Origin: Methylocella silvestris
Lineage (GTDB): Bacteria > Pseudomonadota > Alphaproteobacteria > Rhizobiales > Beijerinckiaceae
Reading direction: 5' to 3'
Length of the DNA stretch: 64,000 bases
NCBI RefSeq assembly: GCF_002891535.1
Contig: NZ_PDZR01000011.1
Location: 60,883 to 124,882 of the forward strand
Under the pieces are notes generated by a model, which saw only the letters and a program-made list of their open reading frames with translations, ran no database searches and was not told the DNA's origin. Positions 22,846 through 32,413 of the stretch are shown one piece after another. Each line of letters opens with the position of its first letter. Within the stretch, counting starts at the first letter, position 1. A program made the translations under genes and the position numbers.

Positions 22846-23265
22846 TCAGCGAATTCGATCCGTAAGCGTCAACTTGACCGCTTTGCTCGCCTGAAGCGCG
22901 CCATGAACCGTGATCGACTCGATGGTCGAGAGCGCGAGGTCGCATGGAACGTCGTCCGCGATGATGGCGAGGCCGATGACTTTGATGCTGAGCATCTCGC
23001 CCGCAGCCTTAACCGTTTCTAAATCCTCCCTGCTATAGTGCCTCAGACCGATTTCGAGGGTCTCGCGCACGATTGTTTTCTTCACGTCGTCCGCATGCAG
23101 CCGGAGCTGATTGCGTATCGCCGTGCGGATCATGTCCGTGCGGTTCGAATAAAATCCTTCCCGCACGAGCAGATCGACCTGACCGAGATCGACATAGCCG
23201 AGATTGATCGTGATCTTCTCGCTATCGCAAATCTTGTCGCGAAGGCGGTGTATTTCCGCACCCAT
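22846..23265 (-). CDS. CopG/ribbon-helix-helix transcription regulator
   Basis: A protein of about 139 residues whose central part (ITINLGYVDLGQVDLLVREGFYSNRTDMIRTAIR, in two pieces) has the beta-strand plus two helices of a ribbon-helix-helix DNA-binding fold. ATG 23265 is preceded by GGGGAAC; an in-frame ATG at 23277 would add four residues. It lies just upstream of the PHB-depolymerase-like esterase on the same strand, so it may regulate that gene. Its ligand, if any, is unknown. The frame open further upstream has no support. Confidence 0.72.
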   Translation of the reverse strand: MGAEIHRLRDKICDSEKITINLGYVDLGQVDLLVREGFYSNRTDMIRTAIRNQLRLHADDVKKTIVRETLEIGLRHYSREDLETVKAAGEMLSIKVIGLAIIADDVPCDLALSTIESITVHGALQASKAVKLTLTDRIR

Positions 23266-23399
23266 GTCGTTCCCCATCTGTGTGGATGGTATATGGATGG
23301 TATGAGGCGGGTTCGCAAGTGCGAAAGGCAAGCCGTAGGTCACGATTGCGGGAGCGCCTTTGCGGCTCCGGCCCGACGAGGCCAATGATTAATGACGAA

Positions 23400-23538
23400 T
23401 GTGTCAACTTTTGTGCGGCGCAAAATCTTTCTCTGAGGGCTTAAACGCGTCGCAGCGGTAAACGGCTCTGAGGCGGACTGACGCAGCCCCGCTCGGGCAA
23501 GGAGATCCGGCTCAGGCCTGGCGGCGGCCTGAGTTTTT
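23400..23538 (+). ncRNA. Candidate small RNA ending in an intrinsic terminator
   Basis: The 517-bp gap between the CopG gene and gcvPB contains no convincing protein gene. On the plus strand it ends in a textbook terminator although no plus-strand coding gene lies upstream, which suggests a short untranslated transcript. The 5' end given here is a guess. A TGTCAACTTTTGTGC stretch near 23402 could hold promoter elements but no consensus pair was found. No known RNA family was recognised. Confidence 0.35.
23511..23538 (+). terminator. Rho-independent terminator with no upstream coding gene
   Basis: CTCAGGCC (23511-23518) and GGCCTGAG (23526-23533) form an 8-bp perfect stem with a 7-nt loop, followed by TTTTT. 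It works only on the plus strand, since no T-run follows on the minus strand. Both neighbouring genes are on the minus strand. Confidence 0.7.
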
Positions 23539-23782
23539 CAAGATGGATCTTTCCGCGGGCGAGCGGACGCGTGACGCGGCGAGGCGTTGCCTGAAAGCGC
23601 GAGTTATCGCGCCTTGGCTAGCGGCAGAACGGCTTCCTGGGATGTGGGCGCTCTCCGGCAAGCCCTGAGCGCCTGGAGCGCCTATCGACCGAAGGCATCG
23701 TTCGATCGATAAGATATCGCTCAAACTCAAAAGCTTGAGCATGTCCTTGCCGATCAGCTTGCTTGGCTCTGATCGGTATGCG

Positions 23783-25327
23783 CTAGACGTCTTGTGTGGG
23801 GGCGGACCATTTCAGGATCGGATTGCGCGCGGCCCGGGTTTCGTCGAGACGGCGGCGCGGCGCATGATAGGGCGCGCCAACGAAGCGGTCGAAAGCGCCG
23901 TCGAAAGCGGAAAAGGCGAGATCGCGCAAGGTCGCAATGAACAGGTCAAGCGAGGCCTTCGATTCCGATTCAGTCGGCTCAATCAGCATCGCCCCATGCG
24001 CGACCAGCGGGAAATAGATCGTCATCGGGTGATAGCCCTCGTCGATCATCGCCTTGGCGAAGTCGAGCGTCGAGAGCCCGGTCGGCTTCAGCCACGCGTC
24101 GTCGAACAGCACTTCATGCATGCAGGGTTGGTCGCCAAAGGGCTGCGTCATCAGATCGCTGAGGCTCGCCCGGATGTAATTCGCGCTCAGCACCGCGTCT
24201 TCCGAGGCCTGACGCAAGCCGTCCGCGCCATGAGACATCATGTAGGAGAGCGCCCGGACGAACATTCCCATCTGACCGTGGAAGGCCGCCATGCGGCCAA
24301 AAGACTGCGAATCGGCCTCGACATGTTCGACCAGCCGAAGTCCGCTCTCTCCCTCGCGGAGGAAAGGAACCGGCGCGAAGGGCGCGAGCCGGGCAGACAG
24401 GACGACGGGCCCCGCGCCGGGGCCGCCACCGCCATGCGGGGTCGAAAACGTCTTGTGCAGATTGATATGCATGGCGTCGACGCCGAGGTCGCCGGGCCGC
24501 GTCTTGCCGACGATCGCGTTGAAATTCGCCCCGTCGCAATAAAAATAAGCCCCAACGGCATGCATCGCTTCGGCGATCGCGACGATATCGCTCTCGAACA
24601 GGCCGCAGGTGTTCGGATTGGTGAGCATGATCGCGGCGACATCCGGCCCGAGCAGGCTTTTCAGGGCCGCGAGATCAACACGTCCGTCCGGACCGCACGG
24701 CACAGTGCGCGTCGCAAAGCCAACCAGCGCCGCGCTCGCCGGATTGGTGCCATGCGCCGATTCCGGCACGAGCACGATCCGCCGCGTCGCGCTTTCGCCG
24801 CGGGCGGCGATCGCGGCCTTGATCGCCATCATGCCGCAGGCTTCGCCATGCGCGCCCGCTTTCGGCGACATGGCGACCGCCGGCATGCCGGTCATCTCCA
24901 TCAACCAACGCGATAGTTCGGCGATCAGCTCCAGTGCGCCGGCGACGGTTGATTCCGGCTGCAGCGGATGGATGTCGCCAAAGCCCGGCAGCCGGGCCAT
25001 CGACTCGTTCAGCCGCGGATTATGCTTCATGGTGCAGGAGCCGAGCGGATAGAGCCCCGCATCGATCGAATAATTCTTCTGCGACAGCCGTACGTAGTGG
25101 CGCATCGCTTCCGGCTCGCTAAGCCCCGGCAGGCCGATCGGCTCCTCGCGTTCGAGGCCGCCGAGCCGCATCTCGAACGGCGCGGGCTCGTCGATATCGA
25201 CGCCGCTGACGTCCGGGCGGCCGATCTCGAAAATCAGCCCCTCTTCCTGGCAGAGGCCGCGATTGGAGGTAAAGGAGCGCGGACGCCCTGTCCCGGCCGA
25301 CGAAATCGGATGTTCAGGTCTGTTCAT
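23783..25327 (-). CDS. gcvPB: Glycine dehydrogenase (decarboxylating) subunit 2
   Basis: C-terminal-half subunit of the split P protein, 514 residues, carrying the PLP lysine in NLHKTFSTPHGGGGPG. P protein decarboxylates glycine and passes the aminomethyl group to the lipoyl arm of GcvH. Other family features include YPLGSCTMKHNPRLNE, MTGMPAVAMSPKAGAHGE and VPESAHGTNPASA. It starts 1 bp after the gcvPA stop, so the two subunits are co-translated. Last gene of the gcv operon. Confidence 0.96.
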   Translation of the reverse strand: MNRPEHPISSAGTGRPRSFTSNRGLCQEEGLIFEIGRPDVSGVDIDEPAPFEMRLGGLEREEPIGLPGLSEPEAMRHYVRLSQKNYSIDAGLYPLGSCTMKHNPRLNESMARLPGFGDIHPLQPESTVAGALELIAELSRWLMEMTGMPAVAMSPKAGAHGEACGMMAIKAAIAARGESATRRIVLVPESAHGTNPASAALVGFATRTVPCGPDGRVDLAALKSLLGPDVAAIMLTNPNTCGLFESDIVAIAEAMHAVGAYFYCDGANFNAIVGKTRPGDLGVDAMHINLHKTFSTPHGGGGPGAGPVVLSARLAPFAPVPFLREGESGLRLVEHVEADSQSFGRMAAFHGQMGMFVRALSYMMSHGADGLRQASEDAVLSANYIRASLSDLMTQPFGDQPCMHEVLFDDAWLKPTGLSTLDFAKAMIDEGYHPMTIYFPLVAHGAMLIEPTESESKASLDLFIATLRDLAFSAFDGAFDRFVGAPYHAPRRRLDETRAARNPILKWSAPTQDV

Positions 25328-25328
25328 C

Positions 25329-26669
25329 TTAGGCGATCCCTCTGAGAGCGGAGGCGAAGGCGGCGCGGTCCTCGTCCGTGTTGATTTCGCTCGACGCCAC
25401 GATCATCAGATCGTCTAGGTCTTCGCCCGGCCACAGGCGCGATGCAGGAACGCCGCCGAGAATGCCCTTTTGCGCCAGATGTTCGACGATCTCGGCGGCG
25501 GGTCCGGGGACGCGCACCGTAAATTCGTTGAAGAAGCTGCGATTGAGCACCTCGACGCCATAGATTTGCGCAAAGCGCCCGGCGAGATCGACCGCATTGG
25601 CATGGTTGACGCGCGCAAGCTGGCGCAGCCCCGCCTCGCCGAGCAGCGTCAGATGCATCGTGAAGGCGAGGCAGCAGAGGCCGGCGTTGGTACAGATGCT
25701 GGAGGTCGCCTTGTCGCGCTTGATGTGCTGCTCGCGCGTCGAGAGAGTCAGCACGAAGCCGCGCCGTCCGTCGGCGTCGACCGTCTCGCCGCAGAGCCGG
25801 CCCGGCATTTGCCGCAGATATTTCTGTCTTGTCGCGAAAAGGCCGACATAGGGTCCGCCGAAATTGAGCCCGTTGCCGATCGATTGGCCCTCGCCGACGA
25901 CGATGTCGGCGCCCATCGCGCCTGGCGGCTTGACGAGGCCGAGCGAGATCGCCTCGGTGAAGACGGCGATCAGAAGCGCGCCATGCTCCTTGCAGGCAGC
26001 CGCAAGCGCCGAGAGGTCGCGCAAATTGCCGAAGGCGTCCGGCGTCTGGACGACGACGCAGGACGTCTCTTCGTCGACCTCGGCGGCAAGATCTTCGGCG
26101 GCGAAGACGTCTGGCGGCAGGCTCAGCGCATCATTGTCCGTCATCTTCGAGACGGTGCGCACGACCTCCGCATAATGCGGATGCAGGCCGCCGGACAGCA
26201 CGGCCTTGCGCCTCTTTGTGACGCGATGGGCCATCAATACGGCCTCCATCGTCGCGGTCGAGCCGTCATACATTGAGGCGTTGGCGACATCCATCGCGGT
26301 CAGCGCCGCGACCTGGGTCTGAAACTCGAAGATCGCCTGCAACGTGCCTTGCGAGATTTCCGGCTGATAGGGGGTGTAGCTCGTCAGGAATTCCGAACGC
26401 TGGATCAGATGATCGACGCTCGCCGGGATGTGATGCTTATAGGCGCCGGCGCCGATGAAGAACGGCGCGGAGCCGGCCGGCATATTCTTCGCCGCCATCG
26501 CGGCGAGCAGACGCTGCGTCTCCATCTCGCTGCGCCGAAGCGGCAGGTCGAGATCGCGCGAAAGCCGATTTGCTTCGGGAATCGACGAAAACAGGGCGTC
26601 GATCGAGTCGACGCCGATCCGCGCCAGCATTTCGGAGCGGTCTTCAGAATTCAGGGGCAGATAGCGCAT
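25329..26669 (-). CDS. gcvPA: Glycine dehydrogenase (decarboxylating) subunit 1
   Basis: N-terminal-half subunit of the split glycine dehydrogenase, 446 residues, starting [20 protein letters not shown]. It contains the family segments [38 protein letters not shown] and [19 protein letters not shown]. It pairs with GcvPB to form the active P protein; the two-gene arrangement differs from the single fused gcvP of E. coli. It follows gcvH by 50 bp. Confidence 0.96.
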   Translation of the reverse strand: MRYLPLNSEDRSEMLARIGVDSIDALFSSIPEANRLSRDLDLPLRRSEMETQRLLAAMAAKNMPAGSAPFFIGAGAYKHHIPASVDHLIQRSEFLTSYTPYQPEISQGTLQAIFEFQTQVAALTAMDVANASMYDGSTATMEAVLMAHRVTKRRKAVLSGGLHPHYAEVVRTVSKMTDNDALSLPPDVFAAEDLAAEVDEETSCVVVQTPDAFGNLRDLSALAAACKEHGALLIAVFTEAISLGLVKPPGAMGADIVVGEGQSIGNGLNFGGPYVGLFATRQKYLRQMPGRLCGETVDADGRRGFVLTLSTREQHIKRDKATSSICTNAGLCCLAFTMHLTLLGEAGLRQLARVNHANAVDLAGRFAQIYGVEVLNRSFFNEFTVRVPGPAAEIVEHLAQKGILGGVPASRLWPGEDLDDLMIVASSEINTDEDRAAFASALRGIA

Positions 26670-26719
26670 GGAGTTCCAATCGAAGGTTCGATCTTTGGTG
26701 GTCGCGCGGGTTTGCCGTA

Positions 26720-27097
26720 TCAGGCGATGGTCTTGACGAACGCCTCGTAGGCCTCCTCATCCATGAGCGCATCGAGTTCCGAGGGGTCCGAGAGCTTCAG
26801 CTTGAAGAACCAGCCGGAGCCGTTCGGCTCCTCGTTGACGAGGGCGGGCTTTTCTTCCAGCGCGGAATTGACGCCGATAACCTCGCCCGAGGCTGGCGCA
26901 TTGACGCCGCTCGCCGCCTTGACGCTTTCAACGACGGCGGCCTCGGCGCCCTCGGCCAAGACGGCGCCGACGACGGGAAGCTCGACGAAGACGACGTCGC
27001 CCAATTGCGACTGGGCGAAATCGGTTATGCCGACGACGGCGCCGTCCGGCTCAAGCCTTATATATTCATGGTCTTTGGTATAGCGAAGGTTGGACAT
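26720..27097 (-). CDS. gcvH: Glycine cleavage system H protein
   Basis: Lipoyl carrier protein of 125 residues ([16 protein letters not shown]...). The lipoylated lysine lies in [10 protein letters not shown]. It shuttles the aminomethyl intermediate between the P, T and L proteins. ATG 27097 is preceded by AGGAGAG and shares one base with the gcvT stop (TAATG), so gcvT and gcvH are translationally coupled. Confidence 0.96.
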   Translation of the reverse strand: MSNLRYTKDHEYIRLEPDGAVVGITDFAQSQLGDVVFVELPVVGAVLAEGAEAAVVESVKAASGVNAPASGEVIGVNSALEEKPALVNEEPNGSGWFFKLKLSDPSELDALMDEEAYEAFVKTIA

Positions 27098-28230
27098 TAG
27101 GCTCTCCTGACATAGGCGTGCGGCGTGAACGGCGTCGCGGCGATCCGCGCCGGCGCCGGTTTGCCGCGCACAATCAGATTCACTGCCGCGCCGACGATGG
27201 CTTCTTGCGCCGCAACATAACCCATTGCGATGGGACGGCCGAGACTTGGGGCATAGCCCCCCGAGGTCAGGCGGCCGATGGCGCGGCCGTCCGGCGTCTC
27301 GATCTCCGCGCCTTCGCGGGCGGGCGCCTTGCCGTCGAGGATAAAGCCGACGCGGCGCCGCGCCGGACCACGGGCGATCGCTTCCGCAACGCGCGCAAAG
27401 CCGGGAAAGCCGCCTTCCACGCGCCGGCGCTTTGAGATCGACCATAACAGCCCGGCCTCGACCGGGTCCGTCGTCGCATCGATGTCGTGGCCGCAGAGGC
27501 ACAGCCCCGCCTCGAGGCGAAGCGAATCGCGCGCGCCGAGCCCAACCGGAAGCACACGGGGATCGAACAGCAGCGTCCGCGCGAACGCCTCCGCCTTTGC
27601 CGCCGGCAGAGAAATCTCGAAGCCGTCTTCCCCGGTGTAGCCCGAGCGGGAAATCCTCAGCCGGAATCCGTCGAATTCGAATTCAGCCGACCGCATGAAG
27701 GCCAGTCGCGAGACCACCGGGACGATATTTTCGAGAACCTCGGCCGCTTGCGGTCCCTGCAGCGCCAGAAGCGCGAGTTGCGGCAGCGGCGTGAGAGCAA
27801 ATCCGGGCAGCGCGGCGCTGATATGGGCGAAATCGGCTTCCTTGCTGGCGGCGTTGACGACAAGAAACAGGCGCTGGCGTCCGCCCTCATCGGCAAGGCG
27901 CGTGACCATCAGATCATCGAGGATTTGGCCATTGGCGTCGAGCAGCTGCGTGTAGCGCATCTGACCTGAATGGAGCGTGGCGATATCGCCGGGCGCCAGC
28001 CGCTCGAACGCGCGCAAGGCGTGCGCGCCCTCAAACAGCGCCTGTCCCATATGCGAAACGTCGAACAGTCCGGCCCCGGCGCGGGTGTGCAGATGCTCGG
28101 CGATGACGCCCGGCGGATATTGCACGGGCATTTCATAGCCCGCGAAGGGAACGAGGCGGGCGCCGAGCTCGCAATGAAGATCGTAAAGAGGGGTGCGCGC
28201 AAGGGGAAGGACGGCGGACTGAACGGACAT
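27097..28230 (-). CDS. gcvT: Aminomethyltransferase (glycine cleavage T protein)
   Basis: Transfers the one-carbon unit from GcvH to tetrahydrofolate, releasing ammonia; 377 residues. Family signatures include TPLYDLHCELGARLVPFAGYEMPVQY, FDVSHMGQ, SGYTGEDGFEIS and the C-terminal GYVAAQEA. The start at 28230 has GAGGAAG upstream and begins MSVQSAVLPLARTPLYD; an upstream in-frame ATG at 28257 lies too close to the riboswitch and lacks a ribosome site. First gene after the glycine riboswitch. Confidence 0.95.
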   Translation of the reverse strand: MSVQSAVLPLARTPLYDLHCELGARLVPFAGYEMPVQYPPGVIAEHLHTRAGAGLFDVSHMGQALFEGAHALRAFERLAPGDIATLHSGQMRYTQLLDANGQILDDLMVTRLADEGGRQRLFLVVNAASKEADFAHISAALPGFALTPLPQLALLALQGPQAAEVLENIVPVVSRLAFMRSAEFEFDGFRLRISRSGYTGEDGFEISLPAAKAEAFARTLLFDPRVLPVGLGARDSLRLEAGLCLCGHDIDATTDPVEAGLLWSISKRRRVEGGFPGFARVAEAIARGPARRRVGFILDGKAPAREGAEIETPDGRAIGRLTSGGYAPSLGRPIAMGYVAAQEAIVGAAVNLIVRGKPAPARIAATPFTPHAYVRRA

Positions 28231-28291
28231 GGGCTTCCTCGAACAAGGATCAAGCAAAGTCGCGGCGCGACGAATCGAGCCTCGGCCTTCG

Positions 28292-28506
28292 CCCCCTCTG
28301 TCCGGGAACCTGAGAGCGTTCCCCCGCGGACCCTCGAAAGATCGGGCGACGCGGGGCTGCCTCCTTCGGTGAGCCCTTCACGCATGAAAGGCTGCTTTCC
28401 AGAGCGTCAACTCTCAGCGGTCCGTGGGCCTGAGCGTTTCCGGGGCGGTTGCGCCTTCGGCGCCGGCTCGGCTTAAAGCCAAACCGGACTCTTCCGCTGA
28501 GAGGAA
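28292..28506 (-). promoter_or_regulatory. Tandem glycine riboswitch upstream of gcvT
   Basis: Read on the minus strand, aptamer 1 (about 28506-28411) has CGGAAGAGTCCGG, the GCGCCGAAGGCGCAA hairpin, CGGAAACGCTCAGGC and GGACCGCTGAGAG, matching the class consensus almost exactly. Aptamer 2 (about 28405-28292) has CACCGAAGGAGG, GGGGAACGCTCTCAGGTTCCCGGACAGAG. A short linker separates them, as in the classic two-aptamer class. It ends about 60 nt before gcvT. In characterised examples upstream of gcv operons glycine binding turns expression on; the expression platform here was not worked out. Confidence 0.95.
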
Positions 28507-28624
28507 ATTGACGTCTCAGATATCGGCGCGCGCCGCAGCATTGTCAACGCTGCGGCGCCGCAAAAGCCCTGAGACTTAAGGCGTATCGGCCGCCGCCGGG
28601 CAGTCGCAACCGCTCAATGCCGGG

Positions 28625-29260
28625 CTATTTGCCCTTGCCCGCCGCCTTCTGGGCGCCCTCGTCGATGCCTACCTTGATCGTGTAATCGTCTTCCGTGTGA
28701 TCCTGGATGAAGGGCACCAGAAGCGGTTCAGTCACAAGGGTGAACTCCGTCATCGCCTCGCCCTGCGGGATCGTCGCTGCGACACGATAGAGTTTGGTGA
28801 CGATCGGATCATTATCCTTGCTGCTGATGATCGCGACCCGCAGCGGCACGGAAAAACTCGCCGGCGCGCCGGCGGGGCCTAGCAGCACCTTCCCGGCGAC
28901 GCCAATTTTCAACGCCAGCTGATCGCCCTGCATCGCGCATTCGCGGACGACGTCGCCCAACGCATATTGATAGCGCAGATTCATATTGGTCGGCGGCGAA
29001 CCGGCATAGGTCTGCGCGGCTGCGGTGCCCTCGAGGATGATGATTTCCGGGCAGAACAGATGGCGCCCGCCGGACTGCCGCGAATTGCCTTCGGCTTTCT
29101 CCTTCGACCCGTGATAGGTGAAGAATTCGCCCCAGTTGAAGCTGCTGAATCCGTCCAGAAGGCCGCCTGCCGCGAAGGCTCCCCTAGCGAGCCCGCTCAC
29201 TCCAAGCGCGGCAACGGCGACGCCGAGCATTGCGCCGCGAATCTTAGTGCCCAGTCGCAT
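28625..29260 (-). CDS. Exported protein of unknown function
   Basis: A 211-residue protein with a signal peptide (about residues 1-30, ending GAFAAGG). The mature part has a proline-flanked cysteine (LFCPEIIILEGTAAAQTY) and a second cysteine in VVRECAMQGD, followed by a beta-rich stretch (LKIGVAGKVLLGPAGAP). I recognise no named domain. It reads like a conserved hyphomicrobial secreted protein. It lies between the gcv riboswitch and the glycosyltransferase gene on the same strand, 95 bp downstream of the latter. Confidence 0.75.
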   Translation of the reverse strand: MRLGTKIRGAMLGVAVAALGVSGLARGAFAAGGLLDGFSSFNWGEFFTYHGSKEKAEGNSRQSGGRHLFCPEIIILEGTAAAQTYAGSPPTNMNLRYQYALGDVVRECAMQGDQLALKIGVAGKVLLGPAGAPASFSVPLRVAIISSKDNDPIVTKLYRVAATIPQGEAMTEFTLVTEPLLVPFIQDHTEDDYTIKVGIDEGAQKAAGKGK

Positions 29261-29355
29261 GAAAGACCGCTCCTCACGTCTTGTGAGGCCCTGCTCTACA
29301 TCAGTACGGGCGAAAGCTCCAGACGCGGATTTTCCCTATCGTGGAAGCCGCGCTG

Positions 29356-30675
29356 TCAGAAACGGCCGAGCGGGTCGCCGGGGGTCGCGAGCGGCACGGT
29401 CAGAGCCTTCGGCGTGCGCGTCCAGGTGTCCGCCGCGCCGAATACAGTTTTCAGGATCGAGGGCGCATTGGAGAGGCTGACGAAGATCATCAGCGGCGTC
29501 AGCGAGGCGAGCGTCGCGACGTAGCGGGTCGCGGATCCACGCTGCAGCAGGATATAGGGCGTCAGCGTCATGCCGATGGCCACCATGGCGATCAGCACGC
29601 CGATCACATTGATCACTGGCAGATAGGCCGTGGTGTCGCCGGCGCGCAGGAAGATGCTGGCGGTGAGCGCCCCGAGCGCGACGGCGGCGCAGGGATAAAA
29701 GGTCTGCACCAGGATGAGGAGCAGCGCCGAAGCCTTGCGGCGCAAGGTCCAGTCCGAGGTCCACACTTGCTTCAGAAGCTTGCGCGCAACCTGAACGAAG
29801 CCGTTCGACCAGCGCCGCTGCTGCACGCGCCAATGCTTCACCTTGTCGGGAACAAGCCCCGGCACCGGCGGATCCATGGAAAACAGCCCATGCCAGCCGG
29901 CGATCTCGGCGCGCACCGTCAGGTCGAGGTCCTCGCACAGCGAATCCGAGGACCATCCGCCCGCCGCATTGATGGCGGTCCGGCGCCACACGCCGGCAGT
30001 GCCGTTGAACTGAAACAGCCAGCCGGCGCGATAGCGCGTCGCCTGCTCCAGCACATAATGTGCGTCGAGCATCAGGCCCTGCGCGCGGGTCAGCCAATTG
30101 GAGCTGGCGTTGGCGAATTCGCAGCGCGACTGGATGAAGCTCGCCTTCGGATCGGCGATCAGAGCCGGCATGATCTTGCGCAGCCAGTTCGCCGGGGGCC
30201 GGAAATCGACGTCGAGCACGGCGATATAGGGCGCCGAAGAATGGGCAAGGCCGGCCGCGAGCGCGCCCGCCTTATAGCCCGAACGGTCGCCGCGACGCAG
30301 ATGCTCGACATTGAAGCCGCGATCCAGCAATTCGCCGATCACCCGCGCCGCAATCGCGCTGGTCTCGTCGAAGCTGTCGTCGAGCAACTGGATATGCAGG
30401 CGGTCGCGCGGCCAGTCGAGCGCGGAGGCAGAGCGCAGCGCGCCGATGACCGTCTCGGGCTCGTTGAAAACGGGGATCTGCACCAGCACATGCGGCAGGT
30501 CGGCGTCGGTGAGGATGAGATGGCGCAGCGGCCGGCCGAGCTTGCGGCCGCGCAGGCGCTCGAAAATATTGATGCCGATCAGAGCCAGAAAACCGCCGGC
30601 TACGAAAATCAGGCCGGCTACGGAGATCGCCAGAGCCGTGTCGCTGAGAAGCGTCAGAAAATCAATCAGAGTCAA
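29356..30675 (-). CDS. Processive family 2 glycosyltransferase, membrane-bound
   Basis: A 439-residue inner-membrane enzyme of the cellulose-synthase/glucomannan-synthase-like GT2 group. An N-terminal membrane helix covers residues ~12-36, the catalytic domain has QIPVFNEPETV, DXD at 155-157 (LDVDFRP), ED at 248-249 and QQRRW at 285-289, the D,D,D,QxxRW set. Several C-terminal membrane helices follow. It probably polymerises a beta-linked polysaccharide from a nucleotide sugar, but no BcsB-like or PilZ partner is nearby. It is transcribed alone or with the exported protein gene downstream. Confidence 0.85.
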   Translation of the reverse strand: MTLIDFLTLLSDTALAISVAGLIFVAGGFLALIGINIFERLRGRKLGRPLRHLILTDADLPHVLVQIPVFNEPETVIGALRSASALDWPRDRLHIQLLDDSFDETSAIAARVIGELLDRGFNVEHLRRGDRSGYKAGALAAGLAHSSAPYIAVLDVDFRPPANWLRKIMPALIADPKASFIQSRCEFANASSNWLTRAQGLMLDAHYVLEQATRYRAGWLFQFNGTAGVWRRTAINAAGGWSSDSLCEDLDLTVRAEIAGWHGLFSMDPPVPGLVPDKVKHWRVQQRRWSNGFVQVARKLLKQVWTSDWTLRRKASALLLILVQTFYPCAAVALGALTASIFLRAGDTTAYLPVINVIGVLIAMVAIGMTLTPYILLQRGSATRYVATLASLTPLMIFVSLSNAPSILKTVFGAADTWTRTPKALTVPLATPGDPLGRF

Positions 30676-31132
30676 AACACGCCCCCGCGACTGCCGTCCC
30701 CCATCCGCTTGCGTCGCCTCTTCGCGTGAACATGACGCCGTTCACGCTTTAAAACATCGAGCGCTTCGCTTTAAGAAATCGTCGAGGGGGTTTGGTTTTG
30801 CGTCACCTTCGCGTTGTGCGCCGACGCGGACCCTTGCTCGATCGACTTCCACGGGTGGAAACTTTCGAGGTTGAAAAGGCCCTAAACTGAGCTTTGGAAC
30901 AACCAACAAATTGCAACAGAATGTTGCAGAAATTGAGTGGGCTCAGAGCAGAAAATGTTAACATTACCAAAGCCTTAAAAGAGCCTCATTTGTGGCCAGC
31001 CGAAGGCTTTGAGACGGTTTTTTGAGGCGCTGCGAATCGCTCAATGGCGACTGCACGATCCGCAAAACGCGCTTCATTCTGTACGGCCAAGATCACGCTC
31101 AAGCTTTTGAACTCAGGCGATTTCCGATCGAT
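30676..31132. other. Intergenic region, no gene recognised
   Basis: 457 bp between the SDR stop and the glycosyltransferase start, both on the minus strand. It is more AT-rich around 30880-31020 than its surroundings and holds an imperfect inverted repeat AAAGCCTT/AAGGCTTT (30969-30976 and 31003-31010) and a T6 run at 31018-31023. The glycosyltransferase promoter must lie here. Open frames in it look like chance. Confidence 0.5.
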
Positions 31133-31936
31133 CTAAGGCGCGTCGGGCGAGGCCGCGCGCTCCTGCGTCTTCGGCGCCCGCACTTCGACGCGCGCCAAGA
31201 TTTTGTCGACAAGGCGCGGCGGCAGAATGCGGCCGAATCTGGCAAGCGCATAGAGTGGCCAGGGAAAGGCGATCACGGCCTTGCGGCGGTCGAGGCCGCG
31301 ACGGATGATGTTCGCAGCTGCAGCATCGCTGATCTCGAGCGGCTTCATGGCGTCGATGCTGTCGTTTAGCGGCGTTTTCACAAAGCCGGCGATCACGAGG
31401 CTGATACAAAGGCCTTCCGGCTCCAGCCGCGCGCGCAGCGATTCGGCATAGGCGTGCACCGCCGCCTTGGAGGCGCAATAGGCCGGAGAATAGGGCAGCC
31501 CGCGCAGGCCCGCGATCGAGCCGATGAAGGCGAGCTGGCCAGCTTTTCGGGCGCACATCGGCCGGAGCAGCGGCTCGGCCGTGTTGAGCACGCCATACAG
31601 ATTGGCGGCGAGCAGAGCCCGCACAGCGTCCGGATCCTCAAAACTTTCGCCCGGCTTCAGCCCGGTCGTGATGCCGGCGTTGGCGACGCAAAGATCGAAT
31701 GGACGGCGCAGATCCTCGGCGCCGATGAAAGCGGCCATCGCCGCCCGGTCGCGCACGTCGACAAGGCCCGTTGTCACTTCGGCGCCGCGCGCCCGCGCCT
31801 CCCCGGCGACGGCTTCGAGACGTTCGGGATTGCGCCCGATCAGAGCAAGCCTTGCGCCCTTTTGCGCATAGGCAAGCGCCAGGGCGCGGCCGATGCCGCT
31901 CGATGCGCCGGTGATGAGAACGGAGCGCGCGGCCAT
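31133..31936 (-). CDS. Short-chain dehydrogenase/reductase (probable ketoacyl reductase)
   Basis: A 267-residue SDR. The cofactor motif TGASSGIG is near residue 10, NAG follows the fourth strand (CVANAGI), the catalytic serine is in FIGSIAG, and Tyr-Lys are in YCASKAA. The arginine in IGRNPERL suggests NADPH use. It is last in the ACP-KS-dehydratase operon, 30 bp after the MaoC gene, so reduction of beta-ketoacyl-ACP is the logical job; that is inferred from context. The C-terminal tail is basic and proline-rich. Confidence 0.83.
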   Translation of the reverse strand: MAARSVLITGASSGIGRALALAYAQKGARLALIGRNPERLEAVAGEARARGAEVTTGLVDVRDRAAMAAFIGAEDLRRPFDLCVANAGITTGLKPGESFEDPDAVRALLAANLYGVLNTAEPLLRPMCARKAGQLAFIGSIAGLRGLPYSPAYCASKAAVHAYAESLRARLEPEGLCISLVIAGFVKTPLNDSIDAMKPLEISDAAAANIIRRGLDRRKAVIAFPWPLYALARFGRILPPRLVDKILARVEVRAPKTQERAASPDAP

Positions 31937-31966
31937 GTCAGCGCCAGGACCTCTCTTCGCCCATCG

Positions 31967-32413
31967 TCAGAGCTCGGCCTGTCGGCTTGCGGGCGCCAGC
32001 GTCGCCTCGGCGAGAACGGCGAGATCGCCATTGGAGCCATGCGCCATCAGGCGCAGCAGCAGTTCGGCCTCCGGCCCAGACGTCGCGCGGACGATTCGGC
32101 CGGAAATGACAATGGAGTCGCCAACCGGCACCGGCCGCAGAAACTTCGCCGATATCCGCGCGATGACAAGGTCCGGGCGCCAGCGCCGCAGCGCAGGCTC
32201 AAAGCAGCTCATCATCAGCATGCCGTGGATCGGCGGCGCCTTCAGGCCAGCGGCTGCGGCGACGCCGGCGTCAAGATGCAGCGGGTTGTCGTCGCCCGAA
32301 GCCAGCGCGTAGCGGGCGAGATCCTCGGCCCGGACGGGACCAAACTCTGTCTTTCCGATCGAGTCGCCGATTTTCGGCCCATCGCCAACAGGCGCGCCCG
32401 GCGGCAGGCTCAT
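31967..32413 (-). CDS. MaoC-like (R)-hydratase/dehydratase, catalytic half
   Basis: A 148-residue single-hotdog MaoC protein. The hydratase-2 motif ALASGDDNPLHLD is at residues 36-48, with Asp41 and His46 as the catalytic pair. Members hydrate or dehydrate (R)-3-hydroxyacyl thioesters. The ATG at 32413 overlaps the stop of the upstream gene by 4 bp (ATGA), so the two small hotdog proteins are co-translated and probably form a heterodimer like HadA-HadB of mycobacteria. Confidence 0.84.
   Translation of the reverse strand: MSLPPGAPVGDGPKIGDSIGKTEFGPVRAEDLARYALASGDDNPLHLDAGVAAAAGLKAPPIHGMLMMSCFEPALRRWRPDLVIARISAKFLRPVPVGDSIVISGRIVRATSGPEAELLLRLMAHGSNGDLAVLAEATLAPASRQAEL

Noticed and set aside
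23512..23742. 76-residue minus-strand frame in the CopG-gcvPB gap
   Set aside because: No ribosome site, no motif, and it crosses the terminator hairpin.
30969..31023. Inverted repeat followed by T6 as a terminator
   Set aside because: The T-run is 7 nt beyond the stem, the loop is 26 nt long, and no plus-strand gene precedes it.
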